Assembly (NCBI GenBank): GCA_017508895.1
Contig: JAFWRA010000269.1
Location: 1 to 21,191 of the forward strand
Source: Bacteroidales bacterium
GTDB lineage: Bacteria; Bacteroidota; Bacteroidia; Bacteroidales; F082
Length of the DNA: 21,191 bases
Reading direction: 5' to 3'
The notes under the pieces: model-generated
Told to the model about the DNA's origin: nothing
Databases searched by the model: none
What the model saw: the letters and a program-made list of their open reading frames with translations, nothing else
Shown here: positions 7,296 to 15,406 of the stretch, piece after piece
How the letters are laid out: each line of letters starts with the position of its first letter
Numbering within the stretch: position 1 is the stretch's first letter
Program-made: the position numbers and the translations under genes

Positions 7296-8354
7296 TTATC
7301 CGTTAGATTTCCAAATGTTCCCGCTACAACTGTCACTTTCAGCGCCAGTCACAGAAGCCAAGACATTGGTCTTTCCTTCCAAACGCAGCAGTCCGAGGAA
7401 AGCAAAGACCAAAGCCTCCTTGTAGTCGATGATTTGCTTTTCGGGCATGACCACCTCATGTTTGGTGCGGGCTTGCAGGCGCTCAATGAGGAACTTGTTC
7501 CTTGCGCCACCTCCAGTGCAGAGGATCTTTCCTTTGGGCAGGAAGCTGATGGGCAGAGCAATTTGCAATGCTATATGCTCAACGAAGGTGGCCAGCATGT
7601 CGGGCACTTGGAGGTCTTTCAAAAGTTCTTTTTGATAGGTTTCAAAGAACTCTCTTCCCAAAGACTTGGGTGGTAGCTGTCCATAGAAAGGATGTTTGTT
7701 CAGCCGCTTCAAAAGCGTGATGTCCACCTTGCCACTGCGTGCCAACTCACCGTCACGGTCGTAATCAAAGCCATTCATGTTGGCGAGATAGTTCAAGGCC
7801 TGGTTGGCGATGCAAAGGTCGTAGGCGATGCGTTTGCCATCCTCGTCGTAGGAGAGGTTGGCGATGCCACCGATGTTGAGACAAATCGCGTAGTCGCCAA
7901 AAAGCAGCTTGTCACCAATGGGAACGAGCGGTGCGCCCTGCCCGCCCTTGCTAACGTCCTCGCTGCGGAAGTCGTTGATGACTGTGAAGCCACATGCTTT
8001 GGCCAGTTCTTGTCCATCACCGATTTGTAGGGTGTAGTGCTCTTCGGGTCTGTGGAAGATGGTGTGTCCGTGCGAGGCTACGAAGTCGGGTGTGGCACTG
8101 TGCTTTTGGGCAAAGGCCAGCACTTGTTCGCCAAGGTATTTGCCATAGTCCTTGTCCAGCTGCACCAACTCCTCGGGTTGCTTGTGGAAGGCCTCGGAGA
8201 GTTGCTCGGTCCAGTATTCGGGATAGGGTAGGGTCTCGGCTTGCAAGATTTGGAAGCTGTACTTGTCGTTCTCTTCTTGGAAGTGTACAAGAGCGAGGTC
8301 TAGCCCGTCCAGCGAGCTGCCCGACATTAATCCTATGGAGATGTAAGAATTCAA
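7296..8354 (-). CDS. anmK: Anhydro-N-acetylmuramic acid kinase AnmK (TTG start)
   Basis: Converts 1,6-anhydro-MurNAc, released during cell-wall recycling, to MurNAc-6-phosphate using ATP, in the cytoplasm. The length of 352 residues is usual. Diagnostic motifs are GLMSGSSLDGLD near the N-terminus and CTGGGARN in the C-terminal half, both of the ASKHA kinase fold. No ATG is available ahead of the first motif: the codons between the in-frame TAG (8358-8360) and the motif include only TTG (8354) and ATT (8357) as possible starts. The only nearby ATG is the Met inside GLMSG and would destroy the first strand. TTG is the most likely start. It lies between murF and the flippase on the same strand. 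Confidence 0.92.
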   Translation of the reverse strand: MNSYISIGLMSGSSLDGLDLALVHFQEENDKYSFQILQAETLPYPEYWTEQLSEAFHKQPEELVQLDKDYGKYLGEQVLAFAQKHSATPDFVASHGHTIFHRPEEHYTLQIGDGQELAKACGFTVINDFRSEDVSKGGQGAPLVPIGDKLLFGDYAICLNIGGIANLSYDEDGKRIAYDLCIANQALNYLANMNGFDYDRDGELARSGKVDITLLKRLNKHPFYGQLPPKSLGREFFETYQKELLKDLQVPDMLATFVEHIALQIALPISFLPKGKILCTGGGARNKFLIERLQARTKHEVVMPEKQIIDYKEALVFAFLGLLRLEGKTNVLASVTGAESDSCSGNIWKSNG

Positions 8355-8421
8355 AATCTAAAGATTTAAAGATTGAAGATTTGGTTCGCTTTGCGTAATT
8401 TTAAATTTTGTATTTTAAATT
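8354..8421. repeat. AT-rich repeats between murF and anmK
   Basis: The short gap holds an inverted repeat AAATCT (8354-8359) / AGATTT (8362-8367), several further AGATT units, and an exact direct repeat ATTTTAAATT at 8398-8407 and 8412-8421. It abuts the unusual TTG start of anmK. No clear promoter or T-tailed terminator is seen. Confidence 0.5.
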
Positions 8422-8422
8422 A

Positions 8423-9706
8423 TCAAAGCAATGGTAACACCTTTCCCAGTTGTATGCTATTAGAGCCTTTGACGAGTATCGTCTTTCCGTTGAGGGGCTG
8501 ACCCTCAAGATATTGACACAAGTCTTCTACCTTTGCAAAGGTCTTCCAATTAGGATTCTCGTTGTAAGTGCTGAAGTTCGACCCGACCAACAAGGCCTCC
8601 TTGAATTTCAGTTCTTTCATCAACTCGAGGATGTTGCGGTGCTCTTCCTCTGAGGCTATTCCCAACTCTCGCATGTCACCTAATATTAATAGGTGTTCCT
8701 CTCCACAGATGCTAGCGAAGTTAATCAATGCGGCACGCATGGAAGTGGGATTGGCGTTGTAAGCATCCATGATGATGCGGTTCTTGTTGGTTTCAATCAC
8801 CTGCGATCGACTGTTGGTGGGCATGTAGGCTTCCAAAGCATCGATGATATCGTTCTCATCCACGCCGAAATATTGCCCCACGCAGATGGCAGCGGCCACA
8901 TTCTCGAAGTTGTAACTTCCCACGAGATGGGTCTGGATGAGGTGCTCCCTCCAGCCGACGCTCAAATATGGGTTGCAGGCAGCAGGGGCGACAGGGCAAA
9001 AGGCAGCGCAATGTCTGCCATAGCTGATACGTTCTTGCCCCTCTGATTGCTCCCAAAGCAGCGGATTGCCTTGGTTGACGAATACAGCCTTTCCGTTGGC
9101 TTTGATATGCCTATAGAGTTCGGCCTTGGTCTTGATGACACCTTCAAAGCTGCCAAATCCTTCCAAATGTGCCTTGCCGATGTTGGTGATGAGGCCATAA
9201 TCGGGGTCTGCGATTTTGCAGAGAAAGTCGATTTCCCCAGGGTGGTTGGCGCCCATTTCCACGACGGCAATCTCGGTCTCAGGCTTGATGCTCAGTAGGG
9301 TGAGTGGCACACCGATATGGTTGTTGAGGTTGCCCATCGTGTGGATGATGTTGTATTTCTTGGCCAGCACTGCCGAAACGAGTTCTTTAGTGGTTGTCTT
9401 GCCATTGGTGCCGGTGATGCTGAGCACTGTGGCCTTGCTCTGCGAACGGTGGTAGGCAGCTAAATCCTGCAAGGTCTTCAGCGTGTCATCCACAATCAAA
9501 ATGCGTTCATGCCGAGGTAGGTCTTTACGGTCGGCAACGACGAGACTGGCCACACCTTGCTCGGCTACTTGTAGGGCGAAGTCGTTGGCATCAAAGTTCT
9601 CGCCTTTCAAAGCGAAGAAGACAGCGTCTTGCTCAATCTTTCGACTGTCGGTAGAGACTTTATGGGCTTTGAGGTAGTGCTGGTATATCGTTTCAATTGG
9701 ATTCAT
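8423..9706 (-). CDS. murF: UDP-MurNAc-tripeptide-D-Ala-D-Ala ligase MurF
   Basis: Adds D-Ala-D-Ala to the UDP-MurNAc-tripeptide, the last cytoplasmic step of the peptidoglycan stem peptide. It is 427 residues long, near the usual length. Mur-ligase domains appear in order: an N-terminal substrate domain (about 1-90), the ATPase core with P-loop GTNGKTT at 99-105 and EMGANHPGEI further on, and a C-terminal domain. The motif RSQ...MDAYNANPTSMRAAL is typical of MurF. The ATG at 9704-9706 is the natural start. It lies directly downstream of gldJ, an arrangement also found in F. johnsoniae, with a hairpin in the 76-nt gap. Confidence 0.95.
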   Translation of the reverse strand: MNPIETIYQHYLKAHKVSTDSRKIEQDAVFFALKGENFDANDFALQVAEQGVASLVVADRKDLPRHERILIVDDTLKTLQDLAAYHRSQSKATVLSITGTNGKTTTKELVSAVLAKKYNIIHTMGNLNNHIGVPLTLLSIKPETEIAVVEMGANHPGEIDFLCKIADPDYGLITNIGKAHLEGFGSFEGVIKTKAELYRHIKANGKAVFVNQGNPLLWEQSEGQERISYGRHCAAFCPVAPAACNPYLSVGWREHLIQTHLVGSYNFENVAAAICVGQYFGVDENDIIDALEAYMPTNSRSQVIETNKNRIIMDAYNANPTSMRAALINFASICGEEHLLILGDMRELGIASEEEHRNILELMKELKFKEALLVGSNFSTYNENPNWKTFAKVEDLCQYLEGQPLNGKTILVKGSNSIQLGKVLPLL

Positions 9707-9726
9707 GAGCTTTGGCTTTAATGAAA

Positions 9727-9754
9727 GAAGCCGCCTGACGGATCAAACGGCTTC
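9727..9754 (-). terminator. Hairpin after gldJ, weak terminator or attenuator
   Basis: GAAGCCG (9727-9733) pairs with CGGCTTC (9748-9754) around a 14-nt loop. On the minus strand the stem is followed by a short interrupted T run, so termination after gldJ would be partial. Some read-through into murF is likely. Confidence 0.5.
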
Positions 9755-9761
9755 AAAACTA
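9754..9761 (-). promoter_or_regulatory. Possible murF -7 box
   Basis: The minus strand reads TAGTTTTG, matching TAnnTTTG, 47 nt before the murF ATG. No TTG lies at the expected -33 distance, and the box touches the gldJ hairpin, so this is a weak call. Confidence 0.25.
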
Positions 9762-9782
9762 TCATGAAAAAGAATCTATTAC

Positions 9783-11279
9783 TTACTTTGCAAAGGAACT
9801 GCCTACCTTGTTCATGGCGCAACGGAAACCGATGGTGGAAGCAGATTGGTTTTGATTGAGGTATCGGCGGGTGCCGGGACTCAGGTAGTAGGGACCATCG
9901 GCCCAAGAGCCGCCTTTGTACACTCTTGATTCATCGCTGATAAGTGTCGTACCAGGGGTGTCGTTAGTGGCAGCTTCATACATCTCTTTTGTGAACACGC
10001 TTTGGTCGTCTTGAGGATCGCTCCAGCGGTTGCGGATGGCTGACATATAGTCACCGTCATCGTAGTTGGAGTTGAAGCTCGTACGGTAGTTCTGACGCTT
10101 GGCTGCTTCTTCCTGAGGGATGGGCTCTCTGCGGATACGGCCGAGGGAGTCTTTCTGCAGCAGGAAGCCTTCGTCGTCAACGGCCTTGCGGGTAAACACG
10201 TTACCACGGAAAGGACTATAGTCGGCCACATCTTCGAAGGAGAGGGGACGATAGACGTCTTGGCACCATTCGGAGACATTGCCAGCCATGTTGTACAAGC
10301 CGTAGTCATTGGGCCAATAGGAACCAACAGGGGCTGGCAGGGCGGCGCCGTCGTTCAGATTGCCGGCAACACCCATGTAGTCACCAGGGCCTCTCTTGAA
10401 GTTGGCCATGAAGCTACCCATATATCTCTTGTTGTCGGTGCGAAGGCCGTCGCCGTTCCAAGGATAAACCTTGCGTTCGCTGACGATTTCGTTGGAGGTG
10501 TTACCCACCAGGCCAACAGCTGCGTATTCCCATTCGGCTTCCGTGGGCAGACGGTAGGAAGGCAACAAAATACCATCGTCCATTCTAACGTTACGAACAC
10601 CATCGCCGCCTTTTGAAAGGTCTTTCTTGCCGTTCTTAACTTTACCCGTGTATTGTCCAGCCAGATATGCATCAGTGTTGAAGTTTTCCTCATCTTGTTG
10701 AGTCGGATCCCAATCAAGGATGCCCGCTTCAACGAGCATCAACTCATTGACACGGTCGGTACGCCATGCGCAGTAGTCATTAGCCTGTACCCAGGTCACA
10801 CCTACTACTGGATAGTCATTGTATGAAGGATGGCGGAAATAAATTTCAACCATGGGTTCGTTGTACGACAAACGGTCACGCCATACCAAAGTGTCGGGTG
10901 CAGCGTTACGTACTACTTGAGGGTAGTTTTGACCATAGACACGGTTCAGCCAGTAGATGTACTCGCGGTAGTCTACATTGCTGACTTCAGTGCGATCCAT
11001 GAGGAAAGAAGGCACGGTCACCTTACGTGGTGAGTTGTCCCACGAATAGGTCAAATTGTCGGTCGTGGCGCCCATGACAAAAGTACCGCCTTCGATGGCA
11101 ATCAGACCGGGACCGATTTCCTGGTCGTTGATTTCTGTAACTTCAAAGCCGCCATTGTTGGCATCGTTATAAGCCCAACCTGTTGTGCGTGAGGACTTCT
11201 TGGAGCATGAAACGGTTAGCAGCCCAGCCAAAACGATGATGGCAATTGTTTTGAATCCTTGTTTTCTATACATTTTCAT
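9783..11279 (-). CDS. gldJ: GldJ-like lipoprotein (SUMF1/FGE fold)
   Basis: A 498-residue lipoprotein with a signal sequence and candidate lipidated Cys25 (LTVSC). From about residue 55 to the end it has the formylglycine-generating-enzyme (SUMF1) fold, with GGTFVMG, RLPTEAEWEYA, YNMAGNVSEWC and the terminal GFRCAMN. GldJ and its paralogue GldK use this fold structurally for T9SS and gliding, not as an enzyme. The N-terminal TTGWAYND..NGGFEV and the location between murF and porU favour GldJ over GldK. F. johnsoniae GldJ is about 60 residues longer; this one ends soon after the fold and seems to lack the C-terminal tail needed for gliding there. Two in-frame ATGs lie at the start (11279 and 11273). 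It is divergent from the porU-like genes. Confidence 0.85.
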   Translation of the reverse strand: MKMYRKQGFKTIAIIVLAGLLTVSCSKKSSRTTGWAYNDANNGGFEVTEINDQEIGPGLIAIEGGTFVMGATTDNLTYSWDNSPRKVTVPSFLMDRTEVSNVDYREYIYWLNRVYGQNYPQVVRNAAPDTLVWRDRLSYNEPMVEIYFRHPSYNDYPVVGVTWVQANDYCAWRTDRVNELMLVEAGILDWDPTQQDEENFNTDAYLAGQYTGKVKNGKKDLSKGGDGVRNVRMDDGILLPSYRLPTEAEWEYAAVGLVGNTSNEIVSERKVYPWNGDGLRTDNKRYMGSFMANFKRGPGDYMGVAGNLNDGAALPAPVGSYWPNDYGLYNMAGNVSEWCQDVYRPLSFEDVADYSPFRGNVFTRKAVDDEGFLLQKDSLGRIRREPIPQEEAAKRQNYRTSFNSNYDDGDYMSAIRNRWSDPQDDQSVFTKEMYEAATNDTPGTTLISDESRVYKGGSWADGPYYLSPGTRRYLNQNQSASTIGFRCAMNKVGSSFAK

Positions 11280-11353
11280 TCAAATTTGTTATCTTTAAAC
11301 TCGATTGAGATGCTTTTATTGTACGCGTCTCGAAATTTTTCAAAAAAATCAGG

Positions 11354-11361
11354 CAAATTTA
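11354..11361 (-). promoter_or_regulatory. Candidate gldJ -7 box
   Basis: The minus strand reads TAAATTTG, an exact TAnnTTTG, 74 nt before the gldJ ATG. No clear TTG lies at the usual -33 distance, where the sequence is A/T runs. Confidence 0.4.
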
Positions 11362-11391
11362 GGGACTTTTTTTGAATTGCTCACCATTTTT

Positions 11392-11411
11392 GAGAAAAAA
11401 ACTTTTTTCTC
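11392..11411. repeat. 20-bp perfect palindrome between gldJ and porU promoters
   Basis: GAGAAAAAA (11392-11400) and TTTTTTCTC (11403-11411) are exact inverted copies around an AC centre. The palindrome lies between the divergent gldJ -7 box and the porU -33 box, ending 8 nt before the latter, a position that suits an operator. A chance palindrome of A/T runs is the alternative. Confidence 0.55.
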
Positions 11412-11419
11412 CGCAATTA

Positions 11420-11452
11420 TTGATCCACTGCAATAAAAAAGTAGTATTTTCG
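11420..11452 (+). promoter_or_regulatory. Candidate promoter of the porU-like genes
   Basis: TTG (11420-11422) is followed after 22 nt by TATTTTCG (11445-11452), one mismatch from TAnnTTTG and identical to the box before lpxD. The leader to the ATG at 11540 would be about 80 nt. The spacing is long, so confidence is moderate. Confidence 0.4.
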
Positions 11453-11539
11453 TTCCCTAATTAATTAAGAAGAAGTCTGTTGTTGTTTTGTTTATAATAT
11501 ATTGAATGATAAATAATTAGTGGTTTAATTTGACGAATT

Positions 11540-14500
11540 ATGCATAATAAAACTCATATCGTATCGCTATTATTTCTGCTTTTGTTTACTTTTTTGGCTC
11601 CTGCGGTTTTCTTCGGACAGGTGAAAACGGACTATTCGATTCGATTGCAATGGAAAGGAGTGGTTGAGGAGCATTATGCTAACGACACAATACTATATAT
11701 CGGCCTTGAATCAGGGGAATATGAAAGTCCCATGCCGATTTTTTCCCAGTCGTTTCCTATTTATGACGATGCGGTAAAAGCAGAAGTGAAATGCCTGAAT
11801 GTGAAGACGGCCGCTCTTTCTGATGAAGAGATGCAGATTGCCAGAAATTATTCTTATGGCTCTAATTTTGAGATGGAGGTTTTGCCGATTCGTTCTCGTA
11901 ACGAGTCTTTTCTTTCGGTGCGTATTGTTCCGTTCCGTCAGTTGGGAGCCCAATACGAGAAGTTACTTTCCGCCACACTTTCTGTGACATTGGTTCCCGA
12001 ATTTGGAACTCAGAAAAATAATCCTGGCTTTAAGACATCTTCGGCTATGTCGAATGGGTCATGGTATAAAATAGGTCTTCACGAAACTGGAATATACAAA
12101 TTGACTGCTTCCGACTTGACGGACTTAGGAATTGATGTTTCATCAGTTGACCCGCGTCAAATTCGCATTTACCATAACGGTGGTGGAGTATTGCCTGAAC
12201 TGAATGCTGCTTCTCGCCCTGATGACTTGGTGGAGATTCCCATCTTTGTTTCAGGAGAGGCTGATGGCAGGTTCGATAACGGAGATTATATTCTGTTTTA
12301 TGGTCGTGGCCCGGTTTGTTGGAAGCGTGACACGGAAAGGACGGCTTATGTCCATGAACAAAATCCTTACGATGATTATGCCTATGCTTTTGTCGTTTTG
12401 GGTTTGGGCGCAGGTAAGCGTATTAGTGAGGCGGGAGTGCCTTCAGGTTCGGTTGAGGCTACTGTCAATCAGTTTATTGACTATCAGGTGTATGAAAAAG
12501 ATGATTATAATTTGAACCATTCGGGTCGCACTTATTACTGTGACAGGATGGATCTTACCTCGACCAAGAATTATAATTTCACATTCAGCAATGTGATTAC
12601 AACTAAACCATGTTGGGTTAAGACGGCATTGGCGGGCCGCAACTTCAAGCCCGCTAACTTTGAAGTGATGGTCGACAATGTGAAGAAAGCTACTTATCTC
12701 GTCGCTGCAACCACCAGTTCAACACAGCACCCTTATGGTTATGAAGTGGGTGGATGGGTCACTGCACATCCGTCGAACGAAACGATTCGCATCACTTTGA
12801 AACATGATGCCTTGGGTGCAAGTTCCACTTCAGAAGGCTATGTTGATTATATTCTCGTTAACGCATGGCGCAGCCTGAAGATGACTGGCGGTCAAATGCT
12901 TTTCCGGAATCCCGACGCAATTATTAATAATAAGGTGTACGAATACCAGCTTTCGGGTGCTTCGCAGCAAATGCAAGTGTGGGATGTGACCGCCCCGACA
13001 TCTCCGAAAAAGGTGAAAGGACAACTCAATGGTTCTCTATTCAGTTTCAAAGTAGTGGGAGATCCTTCAAACGAGTTCGTGGCATTTAACGGCAATGCTT
13101 ACTGCTCAGCAAAGTCTTTTGGCAAAGTTGACAATCAGAATCTTCACGGTGTACGTGATGTGGATTTCGTCATCCTTACATACGCAGATTTCAGTTCGGA
13201 GGCTGAGCGACTAAAGGCCCTTCACAATCGAATTGACCCGGATTTGAATATTTATATTACTACCCCTGAACTGGTTTATAACGAGTTCAGCTGTGGCGCT
13301 AAGGATATCTCGGCCATTCGTGATTTCTGCCGTATGCTTTATCTTGACAGCAGTCCTGGCCGCAAAATCAAATATCTGTTGCTGTTGGGTGATTGTTCAT
13401 ACGATTACAAGAATCGTGACGGGATTGTGGATTTTGTTCCTTCCTATGAAGCCGTGCTCTCGCTTTATATGAGGGATGCCTATGTTACGGATGATTATTT
13501 CGGTTGTATGGATGAAACCGAAGGCAATATTGGACATTCTTTGGCTGATATTGGCATTGGCCGTTTTCCAGTGACTACTCTTGAACAGGCTTCTCAAATG
13601 GTTGACAAAGTGGAACGCTATGTCGTGAAAGATGCCAATACAATGCAGCCGTGGCGTAATACTGTCACCTTCTTTGCAGATGATGGTGAAGGCGATTTTG
13701 TGAACAATGCTGAGACACTGGTTAGCATGTTGCCGGGTGTGGGTGGCGATGGCGTTGTGGTCGACAAAATATATCTTGATGCATATCCGCAAATCAGCGC
13801 GCCAGGTGGTGAAATTGCCCCTGAGGTGAATGCTGCTATCAACAGCCGCATTGAGAAAGGGACCTTGGTGCTCCATTATGTCGGCCACGGCGGCGAGGTG
13901 CAGCTCTCGACGGAGAAAATCATGCAAAGGAAAGATGTTGACTCTTGGCGTAATGCCCCGATGTATCCGCTGATGATTACGGGCACTTGTGAGTTCAGCC
14001 GTTATGATGACCATGTCCGCACTGCCTTGGGCGAATATGCATTTCTGAATCCCTATGGCGGCATGGTTGCCATGTTTACTACATCTAGATTGACAATGGG
14101 AGGCGACAATCAAGACTTTGCTAAAGGTATTTATAACAATTTGTTCCGTATTAATGGTGGCGAGCATTACCGCTTGGGTGACGTCTATCGCATGGCAAAG
14201 ACAAAAGGAAGTTATGCCGAGAAACGTTATGTCTTTTTTGGCGACCCTGCATTGCGTCTGGCCTATCCGAAGTGGAAGGTGGAGACGTTGAGCATCAATG
14301 GTCAATATCCAGGGTATGATTTGGACTCTATCCAAATCAACGACACCACTTGGCAAACTTATCCTCTTTATCGTGATACTATCAGTGCTTTGCAGCCCGT
14401 TGAGATTGAAGGCGTCGTGAAAGATTTAGACGGTAATGTGGCCACTGGCTTTAACGGTGTGGTGCATGTGACGGTTTATGACAAGGCGGCGGAACTCGCC

Positions 14501-15406
14501 ACCTTGGGTACGGCAGATGCCAATAACCATGTCTATCATTTCAATTTGAGGAATAGTGTGATATTCAATGGGAAAGCAGAAGCTGTAAACGGCAGGTTCA
14601 AGATTAATTTCATTGTGCCGCGAGACATAGCCTATCGCTATGGACAGGGCTTGATAAATTATTATGCTACGGATTATGAGGTGGACGCAAACGGGAATTG
14701 CGATTCGTTCATCATCGGCGGTTTCTATGATGATGCTTTTGAGGATAACGATCCGCCGGAGATACGGCTTTTCATTGACGATACCTTGTTTGTGGACGGA
14801 GGCGTGACGAGCGAGAACCCCATCTTGCTTGCCTACATCGAGGACGAGAGTGGTATCAATACTACAGGCGCTGGTATCGGGCACGACATCATGGCTTCGC
14901 TAACAGGACCGTCGCGCAACGCGTATTGTCTCAATGACTATTTTTCAGCCAAAATCGACAAGCCTGGCCATGGTACCATTACTTACAAGATGCAAGACCT
15001 GCCCGATGGGGATTATACCCTGACTTTGAAGGTTTGGGATATCTATAACAACTCGGGCACCGCCACCATCAACTTCACCGTGATTAACAGCGGTGGCATG
15101 CACGTTGAGAACGCTTACAACGTACCCAATCCTGTGACGGACGAGACTTGTTTTGTATTCGATCACAATCAGGTGGGTAACAATGTGAGAGTGAATATCT
15201 ACATCTATGATATAATGGGCCGTTGGGTGAACACGCTATCTGAGACCGTAGCTGGCACCTCGACCCGCATTGCGCCTATCCACTGGAATGGTTGTGGCGC
15301 AAATGGCGAACGTCTGCGAAATGGCATCTATGTCTATCGTATCGTTGCCGTTAATGATCAGGGTGAAACGGCCTCAATAGTATCAAAGTTAGTTTTAAGT
15401 AAATGA
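11540..15406 (+). CDS. porU: PorU-type C25 cysteine protease/sortase, copy 1
   Basis: A 1288-residue secreted protein with an N-terminal signal peptide (cleavage near residue 26). Residues about 27-170 are an N-terminal region missing from copy 2. A shared domain begins at Trp175. The gingipain-type C25 peptidase domain spans about 540-910, with catalytic His783 in GHGG and Cys817 in TGTCEFSRYD, 34 apart as in gingipains. A T9SS-type C-terminal domain (about 1190-1288) starts at NVPNPV and contains YDIMGRWV and NGIYVYRI. PorU removes the C-terminal signal of T9SS cargo at the cell surface and joins cargo to anionic LPS. Position next to gldJ and before porV, and a length close to F. johnsoniae PorU, support the name. 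Which of the two copies is the true sortase is open. Confidence 0.88.
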   Translation: MHNKTHIVSLLFLLLFTFLAPAVFFGQVKTDYSIRLQWKGVVEEHYANDTILYIGLESGEYESPMPIFSQSFPIYDDAVKAEVKCLNVKTAALSDEEMQIARNYSYGSNFEMEVLPIRSRNESFLSVRIVPFRQLGAQYEKLLSATLSVTLVPEFGTQKNNPGFKTSSAMSNGSWYKIGLHETGIYKLTASDLTDLGIDVSSVDPRQIRIYHNGGGVLPELNAASRPDDLVEIPIFVSGEADGRFDNGDYILFYGRGPVCWKRDTERTAYVHEQNPYDDYAYAFVVLGLGAGKRISEAGVPSGSVEATVNQFIDYQVYEKDDYNLNHSGRTYYCDRMDLTSTKNYNFTFSNVITTKPCWVKTALAGRNFKPANFEVMVDNVKKATYLVAATTSSTQHPYGYEVGGWVTAHPSNETIRITLKHDALGASSTSEGYVDYILVNAWRSLKMTGGQMLFRNPDAIINNKVYEYQLSGASQQMQVWDVTAPTSPKKVKGQLNGSLFSFKVVGDPSNEFVAFNGNAYCSAKSFGKVDNQNLHGVRDVDFVILTYADFSSEAERLKALHNRIDPDLNIYITTPELVYNEFSCGAKDISAIRDFCRMLYLDSSPGRKIKYLLLLGDCSYDYKNRDGIVDFVPSYEAVLSLYMRDAYVTDDYFGCMDETEGNIGHSLADIGIGRFPVTTLEQASQMVDKVERYVVKDANTMQPWRNTVTFFADDGEGDFVNNAETLVSMLPGVGGDGVVVDKIYLDAYPQISAPGGEIAPEVNAAINSRIEKGTLVLHYVGHGGEVQLSTEKIMQRKDVDSWRNAPMYPLMITGTCEFSRYDDHVRTALGEYAFLNPYGGMVAMFTTSRLTMGGDNQDFAKGIYNNLFRINGGEHYRLGDVYRMAKTKGSYAEKRYVFFGDPALRLAYPKWKVETLSINGQYPGYDLDSIQINDTTWQTYPLYRDTISALQPVEIEGVVKDLDGNVATGFNGVVHVTVYDKAAELATLGTADANNHVYHFNLRNSVIFNGKAEAVNGRFKINFIVPRDIAYRYGQGLINYYATDYEVDANGNCDSFIIGGFYDDAFEDNDPPEIRLFIDDTLFVDGGVTSENPILLAYIEDESGINTTGAGIGHDIMASLTGPSRNAYCLNDYFSAKIDKPGHGTITYKMQDLPDGDYTLTLKVWDIYNNSGTATINFTVINSGGMHVENAYNVPNPVTDETCFVFDHNQVGNNVRVNIYIYDIMGRWVNTLSETVAGTSTRIAPIHWNGCGANGERLRNGIYVYRIVAVNDQGETASIVSKLVLSK

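Noticed and set aside
13397..14356. Long minus-strand open frame (319 codons) inside the first porU-like gene
   Set aside because: It is fully antisense to the conserved C25 domain, and its translation shows no known motif, signal or start context. It is a shadow of the real gene.
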